The translations under genes were made by a program, and so were the position numbers. Below are positions 46,001-55,188 of a DNA stretch of 64,000 nt, piece by piece (the first letter of the stretch is position 1; every line of letters begins with the position of its first letter). Where the stretch lies: positions 1 to 64,000 of the forward strand of contig NZ_JAJNOC010000010.1 in NCBI RefSeq assembly GCF_021044825.1, given 5' to 3'. The notes beneath the pieces were generated by a model. It saw nothing but the letters and a program-made list of their open reading frames with translations. It did not search any database and had not been told where the DNA came from. Source of the DNA: Massilia phyllostachyos (GTDB lineage Bacteria; Pseudomonadota; Gammaproteobacteria; Burkholderiales; Burkholderiaceae_D).

Positions 46001-46814
46001 GCTGCACCGAGTGCGCCTCGTTGGCGAGCGTGGTCGAGGAGGCGTTCGCCAGCAGGCCCAGGCGCCCGTTCATGAATTTGTCGGACAGGATCAGGTTGGC
46101 GTCCGGCTCCCACTTCTTGTTGAGCGAGCTTTGCGAGGCGCCCAGGCGCAGCGAGGCGAAGGGCTTCTTGAAATCGAGGCCGCTGCGGGTCTGGATGCGG
46201 ATGCCGCCGCCCAGCGAGCCTTCGGTCATGTCGGCGGTCGAACCCTTGACCACGTCCACGCTCTTGATCAGGTCCGCCGACAGCTGGCGGAACTCGGTGC
46301 CGCGGCCCGATCCGCCGCCCGCCTGGTCGGTGCCGCCGGCCGACTGCACGCCCTGGCCGTCGAGTTCGACGCGGGTCAGGTCGGGGCCATTGCCGCGCAC
46401 GGCGACGCTGACGCCTTCACCGAAGTCGCCGCGGTCGAGCGCGATGCCGGACATGCGCGAGATCGCTTCGCCGACGTTGCGGTCCGGGAGCGAACCGACG
46501 TCCTCCGCGACGATCGAATCGATGGCGGTGGCGGCGTTCTTCTTGCGCTCGATGCTCGACTGCTGCGAGGCGCGGGTGGCGACCACCTTGACCTGGGTGA
46601 CCTTGGCATCGGCCGCGGCCAGTTCCTCCGCCGGCGTCTGCGGCGTGGTCTCCTGGGCCTGGGCGTGGGCGGCGTTATGCGCGACGAGCGCGGCCAGCGC
46701 CAGCGAGACCGCGAGGCTCAGGTGCTTGGGTTGCGTGTACAAGGTCGGCGCGCAGCGTGTGGATGGCGTGAACTGGACAGGGCCTTGCGGCGCCTGCCTT
46801 GCGGCGTGGGTCAT
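43017..46814 (-). CDS. TonB-dependent receptor, large carbohydrate-type
   Basis: 1265 aa, an outer-membrane energised importer. The signal peptide (HLSLAVSLALAALVAHNAAHAQ) lies behind an extended N-terminus. The plug domain starts at IDSIVAEDVGSLPDRNVGEA and includes ISRMSGIALDRG and VAVRGNGPDLTRVELDG. This is the form used by polysaccharide receptors in Caulobacter, Xanthomonas and Massilia. The barrel has very long extracellular loops and ends in aromatic-alternating strands (MVGVNFRTL). No TonB-box-linked sigma-regulator extension is seen. It lies downstream of GH28/GH105/GH43/CE8 on the same strand, so oligogalacturonide uptake is likely. It has its own terminator. Confidence 0.93.
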   Translation of the reverse strand: MTHAARQAPQGPVQFTPSTRCAPTLYTQPKHLSLAVSLALAALVAHNAAHAQAQETTPQTPAEELAAADAKVTQVKVVATRASQQSSIERKKNAATAIDSIVAEDVGSLPDRNVGEAISRMSGIALDRGDFGEGVSVAVRGNGPDLTRVELDGQGVQSAGGTDQAGGGSGRGTEFRQLSADLIKSVDVVKGSTADMTEGSLGGGIRIQTRSGLDFKKPFASLRLGASQSSLNKKWEPDANLILSDKFMNGRLGLLANASSTTLANEAHSVQPSNAGRAGYYRLADFDNSPEKTFTFNPSTVNQADSNTRQPMLASPLAAGGVFNSNTPLDIITRSAAAKTKADCYAAFPVLTAAETAPIASSSRGAAQAQRINELTTCLNQWNDYTPSNIRSFVKREEDKRQNLDLRADFKVTDNFIVYAKGSYNRRYNDMHQLTYTLGNVKVNPTGANAVYSPTYNGPAFVDNLTAGTRVPAPGSGYYLYNSPSMASNTYLNGAVANIVPGSIVSDASHHLTSFTISDAGAVTDQTREYAKTISKYLQLGGSYKNGGLSAEFFAGLAKSDFEREQKRMSFTNYYGPVTMSVLPNGLWGYEAPSGSNFDQSNPNQYTQAYPGAATGAVRTSATNTRPAPAYTAAQQPLLTQQSSTYYNPRLMDSEERTAKLDLTYRTPDLVPFFTRIKSGANLRDNIRHSWDPNSGNSGGFTVKDAIGAFGTPGYVPAVVLPTPIIRSTFNGCQDTPGSLGVGGNACQFGFLPGADPRHGLNGNTTLTLAQYQALLNQVLTGQATRTGFFSGAKDRPDALLQNWTELDVNKIFEIVGTPNTNFNCVKECVASDGKVYQQPYQYLKERTTAFYLMGDFKLDHVPFTDRSLPFGWELEGNVGYRYVRNKVSGTGMMTLSSVAIIPGVYDPLRPSAPGGVIESAVSMPVAINETSTDHLPSLNLALWMVPDQFVTRYSGAKTVARPPINYLLPSGNCKYDETLADRDPNATQRCSGTIGNPALQAQTNFNQNLSFEWYPNKDTMFSIAAFKQDGKIGPAISQGVTSLPLAGGGSLVDPVTGVALGDIDFDYSVWQNGAATKRKGLEFGTKTAFTFLPWFLRYTGFDANYTKLRSATSSENVVDLLTGTPLPVARESAYSYNAALWYDDGRLSARVALQAVASYFNCLAGCGSQDANNYPAAGVTSGMVRFPYNPGSPNFKDATRFIDAKISYRWKPNIEFFLEGRNLGNATTSSSQQNYAAFSDGTPNLLDYAYSGRRIMVGVNFRTL

Positions 46815-47087
46815 GAGCGTGTCTCCAGTAATACGGGCAAGCGCGCCCGTCTTTTCGAATTGATTGTTGGTCTGCCGTCGCGTGCATTTCCGACGCTTTG
46901 CAGGGCCATTTATCGTTGTGTAAAAAATGCTAGCAGAAGGATTTTCTGGAAGCGATGGGCATGCAAGGTTTTAGAAAGAATCGACATGCGGGTTGGCGGA
47001 TTTTGTAATCACAGAACGAGACCATGAATACGGACGCGACGCGTCCTCCTCTTGCGAGGTGGACGCCAAGTACTAGAGGTGAACAAG
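46815..47087. other. Intergenic region upstream of the TonB receptor
   Basis: 273 bp between the GH28 stop and the receptor start, both on the minus strand. A perfect palindrome GGACGCGaCGCGTCC (about 47032-47046) could be a weak terminator for GH28, but it lacks a T-run. No firm promoter was identified. Confidence 0.35.
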
Positions 47088-48893
47088 TCAGGCGCTGATG
47101 TCGGTGTCGTAGCGCTTGCCGGCGATGGTGACGTTGCGCAGCTTGAAGCCGCGCACGTTGTAGGCGTACCAGGGCTTGTCGCCCGCGACGGGCGTGCCGA
47201 AGTCGCAGTCGCTGATGCTGATATTGGTCACCGGGAGCACCGGCTTGTTCTCGCTGCCGTTGTAGCTGTGCGCGACAGGACCCATCACCACGAAGGCCTG
47301 GTAGCACGAGAACGACCCTTCCGGCGTGGCCACATTCGATACGCGGATGCGCGAGACATGGACGTCCGAAATCTGCGGGGGCCGGGTGCGGATGGCATCA
47401 AAAGCCGGCGCGTAGTCGGAATCGAAGGTGATCACCGTGCCGCCGCCGGCGGACGCCAGCTGCGCCGGAATCGGGCTGCCCGGCAGCGGCTTGTAGAAGG
47501 CGGGCTTGATCTTGACGCCGTTCGGCAGCACCAGGTCGCGCACGTGGAAGTGGCGCAGGAAGCCGCCGCGCGCCATGTTCGTCTTCAGCCGCACCGCCGA
47601 GCCGAGCGGGTCGGTCTTCCAGTGCATATTGCGCACCTCGAGCTTTTCCGCATAGACGTGCTCGATGCCGCCGCCCATCTCGCTGCCCAGGGTCACGGCG
47701 CCGTGGCCCGAGTTCATCACGCTGTTCTGGATTACCACGTCGCGGGTCGGGCCGTACCCCGTGTCGCGGCCCTTGCCGGCCTTGATCGCGATGCAGTCGT
47801 CGCCGGTGTTGAACAGGCAGTCGTCCAGCAGCACGGTGTCGCAGGATTCCGGGTCGAACCCGTCCGAGTTCGGGCCCATGCTCTCCATCCGCACCTTGGC
47901 GATGTGCACGTTGCGGCAGGCCACCGGGTGGTGGATCCAGAACGGCGTGGCCGTCACCTGGTAACCCTGCATCAGCACGTCGGTGCAGCCGACGAACTCG
48001 ATCATGCAGGGACGCAGGTAGTGGCCCTTGCCGAACACGCGCTTCTCGACCGGCACGCCGGCCTCGGACAGCGCGGGCAGGAACTTCTCGTCGCTGCGCC
48101 AGTTGGCGCCGGTCTCGATGCGCGCGCGTTCTTCCACAGACAAGCCGGGCGCCAGGCCGGCCAGCGATTCCGGGTTGCGCGGGTTGACCACGCCCTGGCG
48201 CGCATGCGCGTTGACGGCGGTCTTGCCGCTCCAGGCCCACCAGTGCTCGCCGCTGCCGTCCTCAAAAGTCACGCCACCCTGGCCGTTCAGGATGCTGGTC
48301 CAGTCCTCGCCCGTGATCGCGATGTTCTTCTGATTGCGCGCATAGACCATCGGCGTGTAGTTCAGGCAGTCGTTGCCCTGCCAGCGCGACAGCGACAGCT
48401 TGCCATTCGGGCCGCAGTCGTATTCGCCGTGTTTCGCGTAGTCGGCCGGGTTGGCGCTGAAGTGCACCTGCGCGCCCTTGGCCAGGTGGACGTGCACGTT
48501 CGAGAGCAGCACGATCGGGCCCTTGCAGTGCCAGTGGCCGGCCGGGATCAGCACGCGCCCGCCGCCCGCCTTGCTCGCCGCCTTGATGGCGGCATCGATG
48601 CCGGGCCAGGCATCTGGCGAGCCTGGCGCCGGCGTCTGCACCTCGGCCTTCGCGCCGCTGTCGCTGTCCAGCCAGGCTTGCACGGTCACCATGCGGCAGG
48701 GTTTGGCGCCGTGCGCGGTGATCGGGAAGTCGCGCTGCGGGAAGGAGAGCGGCCTGGTGAAGCGGGCGCGGATGCGGTCGGCGCGCGCCCAGGGATCGTC
48801 CTGGGCCATGACGAAGCCAGGGGAAAGCAGCGAGGCGGCGCCGGCGCCTTTGAGCAGCGTGCGCCGCTGCGGGTTCGATGGGTGCATGGTCAT
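47088..48893 (-). CDS. GH28 polygalacturonase, Tat-exported
   Basis: 601 aa. A Tat signal (RRTLLKGAGAASLLSPGFVM) leads into a right-handed beta-helix. All GH28 catalytic motifs are present: NSDGFD, GDDCIAIKAG, the SGHGAVTLGSE histidine segment, and VRLKTN (the RIK equivalent). It hydrolyses alpha-1,4-galacturonosyl bonds; the large N-terminal part and Tat export suggest an exo- or oligo-type periplasmic enzyme. Xylogalacturonan hydrolases also belong to GH28. Its ATG overlaps the TGA of the GH105 gene, so the two are coupled. Confidence 0.93.
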   Translation of the reverse strand: MTMHPSNPQRRTLLKGAGAASLLSPGFVMAQDDPWARADRIRARFTRPLSFPQRDFPITAHGAKPCRMVTVQAWLDSDSGAKAEVQTPAPGSPDAWPGIDAAIKAASKAGGGRVLIPAGHWHCKGPIVLLSNVHVHLAKGAQVHFSANPADYAKHGEYDCGPNGKLSLSRWQGNDCLNYTPMVYARNQKNIAITGEDWTSILNGQGGVTFEDGSGEHWWAWSGKTAVNAHARQGVVNPRNPESLAGLAPGLSVEERARIETGANWRSDEKFLPALSEAGVPVEKRVFGKGHYLRPCMIEFVGCTDVLMQGYQVTATPFWIHHPVACRNVHIAKVRMESMGPNSDGFDPESCDTVLLDDCLFNTGDDCIAIKAGKGRDTGYGPTRDVVIQNSVMNSGHGAVTLGSEMGGGIEHVYAEKLEVRNMHWKTDPLGSAVRLKTNMARGGFLRHFHVRDLVLPNGVKIKPAFYKPLPGSPIPAQLASAGGGTVITFDSDYAPAFDAIRTRPPQISDVHVSRIRVSNVATPEGSFSCYQAFVVMGPVAHSYNGSENKPVLPVTNISISDCDFGTPVAGDKPWYAYNVRGFKLRNVTIAGKRYDTDISA

Positions 48894-50269
48894 GGTGCCT
48901 TGGTACGGTAGTGGTAGGTCTTGACCTTGTCGGTGATCTCGACCCGCGGGTTGTTCAGCAGCTTGATGATCTCGGCGCCGGCCAGCAGCACCGGGCCGTA
49001 GCCGGCCATGGCGTTCACGCTCACCGGGCGGTTGTAGTAGTAGACGTTGTCGCCGGCCAGCGTGGTGGCGACCACGCCGTCCTCGATGCCGCCGTGCGGG
49101 TTGATGCGCGAGGACACGCCGCCCCATCCGGCCTGGGCGATGCTGCCGTAGGTCGTGGGGCTGATCCAGCCCTGGTTGATGGCGTGGGCGATCGCATACA
49201 CGAACATGGCGCTGCCGGAGGTCTCGAGGAAGGAATCGTGGCGGTCCAGCATCTGGTGCCACAGGCCTTCGCCCGACTGCTGCTGGGCGATGCCGCGCAG
49301 CGCGCGCCGATGCTGCGCCAGCACCTTCTGGTAGCCGGGGTGGTTCTTCGGCAGCACGTCGAGCAGGTCGGACAGCGCCAGCACCGCCCAGCCGTTGGCG
49401 CGGCCCCAGTAGAACTGCGGCAGGTCCTGCTCGTGCAGGTGGATGCCGTGGGTGTACAGGCCGGCCTGGCGGTTGAACAGGTAGCCGGACAGCTGCAGCG
49501 CATTCTTCACCGCGTCGTCGTAATAGCGCCGCTGCCCCGTCATGCGGCCCAGTTCCGCCAGCGCCGGGATGCTCATGTACATGTCGTCGGCCCACACCGA
49601 CCACGCCTGCGGGCGGTTGCGCGCCAGGGTGCCGTCCTTCAGGCGCACCTGCTGCCTGTGCACCCAGTCGCCGCTGAAGGCGATCTGCGCCGACAGGTCG
49701 GGCCCGATGCCGGCCAGGCGGGCGCGGATCATGGCGGCGGTCATCGAGCCGGCATCGTCCAGCGCATGCGGCTTGATGAAGCGCGCGAAGCTGTTGGCGC
49801 GGCCCAGCTTGAACTGCGCCTCCTGGGCGCGGAAGTAGGGCGTGCGCTCCGCGAAGAAGGCCAGGTGGCGCTCGGTCAGCGCGGTCCAGCGCGCGTCGCC
49901 CGTGAGCGCGCGCATGTTCATCAGGCCCGCGTGCACCACGCCCATCTCGTAGTTCATGATGCCGAAATCGTTGGGCGAAGGCGCGACGATAGCGCCGGCG
50001 ATCGGCTGGGTGAAGTCGGTGACCTGGTCGCCGGTCTGCTTGTCCACGATGCGGCTCGGCGTGGCGCGGTCGACGAAGTCGCGCACCCGCTCGAGCTGGG
50101 CGGTGATCTCGGCAACCACCGGCAGCTTGTAGGGCACCGGATAGGTCCCTTCCAGCGGGTCCTTCAGGTTCTTGTTGTCCGGGTTGCGGTAAGGCCCGGA
50201 CGCATTGGCCGTATCAAGCGCGCCGGCCGCGAACAGCACGGCCAGCAGCAAGGGAATGGTCTTCTTCAT
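48890..50269 (-). CDS. GH105 unsaturated galacturonyl/rhamnogalacturonyl hydrolase
   Basis: 459 aa with a signal peptide (MKKTIPLLLAVLFAAGAL, then NASG). The (alpha/alpha)6 barrel signatures of the YteR/YesR group are visible: VWADDMYMSIPALAELG with the catalytic Asp, FYWGRANGWAVLALSDLL, and the SGEGLWHQMLDRHDSFLETS block. The enzyme removes the 4,5-unsaturated uronic acid left by pectate lyases, linking the PL10 and PL1-like products to metabolism. It starts 12 bp after the GH43 stop and overlaps the GH28 start by 4 bp. Confidence 0.9.
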   Translation of the reverse strand: MKKTIPLLLAVLFAAGALDTANASGPYRNPDNKNLKDPLEGTYPVPYKLPVVAEITAQLERVRDFVDRATPSRIVDKQTGDQVTDFTQPIAGAIVAPSPNDFGIMNYEMGVVHAGLMNMRALTGDARWTALTERHLAFFAERTPYFRAQEAQFKLGRANSFARFIKPHALDDAGSMTAAMIRARLAGIGPDLSAQIAFSGDWVHRQQVRLKDGTLARNRPQAWSVWADDMYMSIPALAELGRMTGQRRYYDDAVKNALQLSGYLFNRQAGLYTHGIHLHEQDLPQFYWGRANGWAVLALSDLLDVLPKNHPGYQKVLAQHRRALRGIAQQQSGEGLWHQMLDRHDSFLETSGSAMFVYAIAHAINQGWISPTTYGSIAQAGWGGVSSRINPHGGIEDGVVATTLAGDNVYYYNRPVSVNAMAGYGPVLLAGAEIIKLLNNPRVEITDKVKTYHYRTKAP

Positions 50270-50281
50270 CGTCTGCTCTAC

Positions 50282-51907
50282 TTACCGGCTCACGCGGAAG
50301 TAGTCGACATCCATGTGGGCGCCGGAGGCCCTGGCGGCATCGCTGGCGCTGTACAGGCCCATCTGGGCGCCGACCCAGTGGCCCTTGGTCGCGGCGAAGG
50401 ATGCGCCGGCCGGCGTGAAGTCCTTGCCGTCCACGCTGTAGAAGAAGCGCGCCTGGGCGCCTTCCGCCATCGTCATGCGCAGGTTGACGGTGTTCGGCGC
50501 CTTCGCCAGCAGGACGGTTTCGGTTTCCTGGCAGCGCGGCTTGACCGGCTCGCACACGGTGTAGACCAGCTGCAGCGCGCCGTTCTGCCGGCGCAGGCCG
50601 ATGGCGGCATAGGTCTGGCCGTTCAGGATCAGGCCCGCGCGGTCGCCGTCCGCCGCCTTTTGCAGCTCGATGCGGGTATCGACCGTGAAGGCGGTGGCGG
50701 GCAGCTTCTGGGTCAGGATGTTCGGCGCGGCGCGCACATAGCCCCTGGTTTCCGGGAAGGCGGCGACGGGCAGGCGCAGGAAGCCGGGGCGGGCCGTGAG
50801 CGAATGCCAGCCGGCTTGCGGATTGGCGTTCCACTGCCACTGCAGGCCGAGCGTCTTGCCGGCGAATTCGTCGGTGGTGGGCGGCACCGCAACTGGCTGG
50901 CCGGCGACCGGTTTCACCCATTCCGTCACCGGGTTGCCGACGCCTGCTTTCGGCCCTTCCTGGCCGATGATCGGCCAACCGTCCTTCCACGTCATCGGCT
51001 GCAGGTGGGTCACGCGGCCGTAGGCCTTGCGGTCCTGGAAGTGCACGAACCAGTCCTTGCCGTCCTGGGCGCGCATCCAGGCGCCCTGGTGCGGGCCGTT
51101 GATGTGGGTCGGTCCCTGTTCCATCACGATGCGGTCTTCGTACGGGCCGTCGATGCGGCGCGAACGGAACACCGATTGCCAGCCTTCCTCGACGCCGCCG
51201 GCCGGCGCGAACACGTAGTACCAGCCTTCATGCTTGTACAGCTTCGGCCCTTCCAGGGTGCGGTAGCCGGGCAGCTTGTTGCCGTCGACGATGACCTTGC
51301 CTTCGCTGTCGAGCAGGCGCTTGCCGTCCGGGGACATGCTGCGCAGGGTGATGATGTTGTTCTTGCCGGCGCGGCTCTTGGCCCAGGCGTGCACCAGCCA
51401 GGCCTTGCCGTCCTCGTCCCACAGCGGGGCCGGGTCGATGATGCCCTTGCCGGGCAGTAGCAGGTGCGGCTCGCTCCACGGACCGGTGAAGCTGGTGGCG
51501 GTGGTCACGTAGATGCCGTGGTCCGGGTCCGGGTAGAAGATCCAGAACTTGCCGTCGTGGTGGCGCAATGACGGCGCCCATACGCCGGCGCCGGTGCGCG
51601 GCACCGAGAAGTGCTCGACCGGCGCCTGCTTCGGCAGGGCGTGGCCGACCAGGGTCCAGTTGACCAGGTCCTTCGAGGTCAGGAGCGGCAGGCCGGGCGC
51701 GCTGTTGAAGCTCGAGGCGGTCATGTAATAGGTGTCGCCGACGCGCACCGCGTCCGGGTCCGAGTAGTCGGCGTTCAGGATCGGGTTCTGGTACTTGCCG
51801 TTGCCGAGGTCCGCGACCCAGGGGACATTGGCCGGGGCGGCATGGACGGCGCCGGCCAGGAGGAGCGACAGGAAGAGGGTGGAGGTGCGTGGCGTCATGG
51901 TCGTCAT
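50282..51907 (-). CDS. GH43 beta-xylosidase / arabinofuranosidase with lectin-like C-terminal domain
   Basis: 541 aa with a signal peptide (STLFLSLLLAGAVHAAP). The five-blade GH43 propeller has the catalytic acids in NADYSDPDAVRVGDTYYM (base), IDPAPLWDEDGKAWLVHAW and RTLEGPKLYKHEGWYY (acid). The C-terminal 190 residues form the beta-xylosidase concanavalin-like domain (DRAGLILNGQTYAAIGLRRQ). It would release xylose or arabinose side chains. In this pectin cluster, next to xylA and xylB, xylose from xylogalacturonan is a reasonable substrate. It lies 29 bp downstream of the pectin methylesterase gene. Confidence 0.9.
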   Translation of the reverse strand: MTTMTPRTSTLFLSLLLAGAVHAAPANVPWVADLGNGKYQNPILNADYSDPDAVRVGDTYYMTASSFNSAPGLPLLTSKDLVNWTLVGHALPKQAPVEHFSVPRTGAGVWAPSLRHHDGKFWIFYPDPDHGIYVTTATSFTGPWSEPHLLLPGKGIIDPAPLWDEDGKAWLVHAWAKSRAGKNNIITLRSMSPDGKRLLDSEGKVIVDGNKLPGYRTLEGPKLYKHEGWYYVFAPAGGVEEGWQSVFRSRRIDGPYEDRIVMEQGPTHINGPHQGAWMRAQDGKDWFVHFQDRKAYGRVTHLQPMTWKDGWPIIGQEGPKAGVGNPVTEWVKPVAGQPVAVPPTTDEFAGKTLGLQWQWNANPQAGWHSLTARPGFLRLPVAAFPETRGYVRAAPNILTQKLPATAFTVDTRIELQKAADGDRAGLILNGQTYAAIGLRRQNGALQLVYTVCEPVKPRCQETETVLLAKAPNTVNLRMTMAEGAQARFFYSVDGKDFTPAGASFAATKGHWVGAQMGLYSASDAARASGAHMDVDYFRVSR

Positions 51908-51936
51908 GGAGTGCTTGTCAGGATGGTCGAAAGGGT

Positions 51937-54300
51937 TCAGGGGGCCGGGTTCCAGCCCTTGCCGTCGCCGTAGCCGGCGAAGACGCGGGCGCGGCTGGTG
52001 TAGCGCGCGGCATGTTCGGGTGTCAGGATGCGGCCCGTAGTACGTTGGCTCAGGTCGAGCGGCTTGCCGTCGAGGTCCATGCTGCCGAATTCGGCCCAGC
52101 CGGCGCCAGGCTGGGCTCCGGGAGCGATGACCTTCGGCAGCGACCAGCCGGCCGGGGCGATGTGCTTGTCCATCCGGGTATGGATGAACACGACCTTGTC
52201 GCCCTGGCCGCTGGGGCCGGGACGCGCCAGCCAGGCAGCGCCAATCGGCACGTCGTTGCCGGCCGGGCCGGGGCCGTGGGTCAGGCGGCTGTTCAGGAAC
52301 ACGAAGCCGGCCTCATTCGGGTCGACCGTACGCGCCTGCACGATGTAGCCGCCGCCCTTGGGCTGGGCGCTGTCGCCCACGGTGCGGATCTCGCTTTCCT
52401 CGAACAGGGCGGCGCGGTTGGTGCCCCAGATGAAGTCGACGTTCCCGGCGATGAGGCTGCGGTAGAACCAGGCATAGCCGCGCACCAGGATCGTGTCCTG
52501 CTCGCTCCAGAAGGCGGCATCGACCACCCTCAGGCGGCCGCGGTCGCTGCTGTAGTGCAGGGCCTCGGCCTGGCCGCCGAAGCTTTTTACACGCACGGTG
52601 CGGTTGATGACGGTGAGCCGGTCCAGCGCCAGCAGGTCGGCATCCTCGGCCAGGAACACCGAGCGTCCGCCGCTCGCCGCCGGCGACGACGCCGGCTGGC
52701 CGCTGCCCGCGCCAGGGTTGACGCCGTCGTTGTTGACCGCGCCGATGACGACGCCGTCGCGGCTTTCGCCGTGCAGGCGTACGTTGTCCTTGACGCGCAG
52801 GTAAAGCAGTTCCTCGTAGCGGCCGTTGGCGATGCGGATGGTGACCGGTTCGGCACGTGGCACCGCGCGCATCACGTGGTTCAGGGCGCCCTGCACGGTG
52901 CGGAAGTCGGCCGGGCCGTCGTCGTCGACGGTGAACTCGCGTCCGACCGGCGCCTGGGCGCGGGTGCGGAAGCGCCAGCCGGCGGCCTGGCCGATGCCCG
53001 CGAACGCCTGGCCGCCGATACGGCCGTCAGGCACGAGGCCGGCGTCGACCTCGACCAGGTATTCGGTGCCGTAGTCCAGGCGGTCGCTGTGCAGCCGGAT
53101 CACGGCGTCCAGGCCGTCGACGCGGATCGGACTGCCGCGCACGACCCGCTTGAAGGCGGCCTCGCGCGGCCCGATGGCGTCGGCTTCCTCGCCGAGGCGG
53201 ATGACGTCGACCAGCGAGCGATCCGCGGCGCGGTAGACGCGTACCGAGCCGCTCGAGCCCAGGGCCGGCGCGGCGTCGAAGCGGATGCGCAGCAGGGTGT
53301 CGGGCTGGACGTCGGCGCCGGCGGGCGCCAGCCGGCCGCGCAAGGCCGCGGCGTCGCCGGCGGCGGCGAAGGCCGGGCCGACCTTCAGGCCGATCGCGGT
53401 AGCGACGTTGCGGTCGCGCGCGTCGGATACCGTGACGACGGCGTTGCCGGCACGGCGGCCCGTGACCACCAGGGTGTTGCCATCGACAGCGACCTGCGCC
53501 AGCGCCGGGTCGTCGATGGCGGCGGCGAGCGGCAGCGGCGTCGCGCCGTCGCCGGCCAGGGCGCTGAGCGGATAGCGCACCGTTTCCCCGGCGTGCAGGC
53601 CGATGCCGGCGCTGCGCTGGGCCAGCGCGATGCGGCCCGGCTTCTCACCGGCGGGGCCGATGCGCAGGTCGTCGAATGCGAAGTCGCCCTCCTGCGCCAG
53701 CAGCGCGGGGCCGCCCGCGGGCGCGGGGGACGGAAGGGCGACGGACACGCGTTCGCCATCCAGCCAGGCGGCCAGTTCGTTGCGCGCCAACTCGACGCGC
53801 AGGGTCTGGTAGCCACCTGGCGGCGCGGTGTCGTGTCCCATCTGGCGCAGCCGCGTCAATCCGCCGTCGCGCATCTGGACCAGTTCCACCGCCATCTTGG
53901 GGCGACCCGGGATGATGTTGACGGCGGCGCCGACCCAGTTGCGCGGGTCGGCATAGCGCACCAGCACGACGGCGCGGCGCGGCGCCTCGCCCAGGCTGGC
54001 CGGCCGCAGGCGCGCTTCGACGAAGGTTTCGCCGGTAGCGGCCTTGTGCGCGGCCGGATCGGCGGGCCGCGCGGCGGCGCCCGGCGCCAGCAGCAAGACG
54101 CGGTTGCCGGCGCCGGTCTCGGCGTGCAGCCGCACCGCGCCGCCGCCATCCAGGCGCCAGGTTGTGGCTGCGGCTTCGAAATCGTCGCACCAGGCGCTGG
54201 CCGTCGGGCAGGCCAGCGCCGGGGCGCAGGTGGCGGCAATCAGCAGGGCGGCGATCGAGGCGGTCCTCGCCGCGCGCTTGCCACGCGTTTGCGAACTCAT
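51937..54300 (-). CDS. Multidomain pectin methylesterase (CE8)
   Basis: 787 aa, roughly twice the size of a plain CE8. After the signal peptide come a concanavalin-like beta-sandwich (about 35-220, with WCDDFEAAATTW and FAFDDLRIG), a bacterial Ig-like segment (GNTLVVTGRRAGNAVVTVSD) and an Ig-like domain (about 330-460). The C-terminal CE8 beta-helix holds TVDDDGPADFRTVQGALN, WSEQDTILVRGYAWFYR (catalytic Asp), and GNVDFIWGTNRAALFE with the second Asp. It removes methyl esters from homogalacturonan so that lyases and GH28 can act. It is first in the CE8-GH43-GH105-GH28 operon. Confidence 0.9.
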   Translation of the reverse strand: MSSQTRGKRAARTASIAALLIAATCAPALACPTASAWCDDFEAAATTWRLDGGGAVRLHAETGAGNRVLLLAPGAAARPADPAAHKAATGETFVEARLRPASLGEAPRRAVVLVRYADPRNWVGAAVNIIPGRPKMAVELVQMRDGGLTRLRQMGHDTAPPGGYQTLRVELARNELAAWLDGERVSVALPSPAPAGGPALLAQEGDFAFDDLRIGPAGEKPGRIALAQRSAGIGLHAGETVRYPLSALAGDGATPLPLAAAIDDPALAQVAVDGNTLVVTGRRAGNAVVTVSDARDRNVATAIGLKVGPAFAAAGDAAALRGRLAPAGADVQPDTLLRIRFDAAPALGSSGSVRVYRAADRSLVDVIRLGEEADAIGPREAAFKRVVRGSPIRVDGLDAVIRLHSDRLDYGTEYLVEVDAGLVPDGRIGGQAFAGIGQAAGWRFRTRAQAPVGREFTVDDDGPADFRTVQGALNHVMRAVPRAEPVTIRIANGRYEELLYLRVKDNVRLHGESRDGVVIGAVNNDGVNPGAGSGQPASSPAASGGRSVFLAEDADLLALDRLTVINRTVRVKSFGGQAEALHYSSDRGRLRVVDAAFWSEQDTILVRGYAWFYRSLIAGNVDFIWGTNRAALFEESEIRTVGDSAQPKGGGYIVQARTVDPNEAGFVFLNSRLTHGPGPAGNDVPIGAAWLARPGPSGQGDKVVFIHTRMDKHIAPAGWSLPKVIAPGAQPGAGWAEFGSMDLDGKPLDLSQRTTGRILTPEHAARYTSRARVFAGYGDGKGWNPAP

Positions 54301-54366
54301 GTTCCTTGTCTCCGTTGTTTCAGATCGCGTGGGCGGATGACGGCCCCGGCGTCCTCATATGGTTGT

Positions 54367-55113
54367 TCAGCCGCGCGACAGGGCGCGAGCATAGCGTTCC
54401 AGGTGCGTGCGCATGGCATGGCGCGCGCCGCTGGGGTCGCGCGCGGCGATCGCCTGGACGATGCGGCGGTAGTCGGCGATCGTTTCGTCGCGCAGCAGCT
54501 CGGTCTCGAACAGCTGCGCGAGCGTCTGCCACAGGCCGCCGCGCTGGCTCCACAGGTGTTCCAGCACGCTTGCCAGCGCCCCGTTGCCGGTGGCGCCTGC
54601 GAGCGTCAGGTGGAAATGGCGGTCGGCCAGCTCGCAGGCGGCGGCGTCGAACGGCTCCTCGCGCCGGACCCGTTCCATCGCCTCGGCGGCGGCCAGCAGG
54701 GCGTCGATATTGGCGTCGGTCGCGACCCGCGCGGCCATCGCCGCCAGTTCCGGTTCGATCATGCGCCGCGCCGACAGCAGCTCGAAGGGGCCGGGGCCGG
54801 GCGCCTGGGCGGCCTGCAGGGTGGCGCGCAGGTAGACGCCGGAACAGGACCGCACTTCGACGATGCCGCCCAGTTCGAGCGAAGTCAGGGCCTGGCGCAG
54901 GGTGGCGCGGCTCACCGCGAGGGCGGCCGCCAGTTCGCGCTCGGACGGCAGGCGCTGGCCCGGCCTGATGCCGGATTCGGTGGCCAGCGCGCAGATGCGC
55001 TCGGCCACCTGGCGGTAGCGGCGCGGATCGTGGCGCGCCGGCTGGCCCGCTGCCGCGTGGATCGCGTGCGGGTGCAGGCGGCCGGCGGCGGGAATGCTGT
55101 TTGTCTCCATCAT
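54367..55113 (-). CDS. GntR-family regulator, FadR subfamily (FCD domain)
   Basis: 248 aa. The winged HTH has the standard GIRPGQRLPSERELAAALAV then SRATLRQALTSLELGG. An all-helical FCD ligand domain follows, with metal-site histidines (ADRHFHLTLAGATGN, ARHAMRTHLERYARAL). FadR-type members near pectin genes (UxuR/ExuR-like) commonly sense hexuronates. It lies 66 bp upstream of the CE8 operon on the same strand and probably represses it. A matching palindrome TTGGTC-T-GACCAA is found near xylR but no equal copy was seen in front of CE8. Confidence 0.88.
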   Translation of the reverse strand: MMETNSIPAAGRLHPHAIHAAAGQPARHDPRRYRQVAERICALATESGIRPGQRLPSERELAAALAVSRATLRQALTSLELGGIVEVRSCSGVYLRATLQAAQAPGPGPFELLSARRMIEPELAAMAARVATDANIDALLAAAEAMERVRREEPFDAAACELADRHFHLTLAGATGNGALASVLEHLWSQRGGLWQTLAQLFETELLRDETIADYRRIVQAIAARDPSGARHAMRTHLERYARALSRG

Positions 55114-55188
55114 GCCCCTGTCTGTGGTGGCTTGCTTTTATGATGAAGCATCGGGATCGGCGCCTGCCGTCCCAATGCCGGTCCTGCG

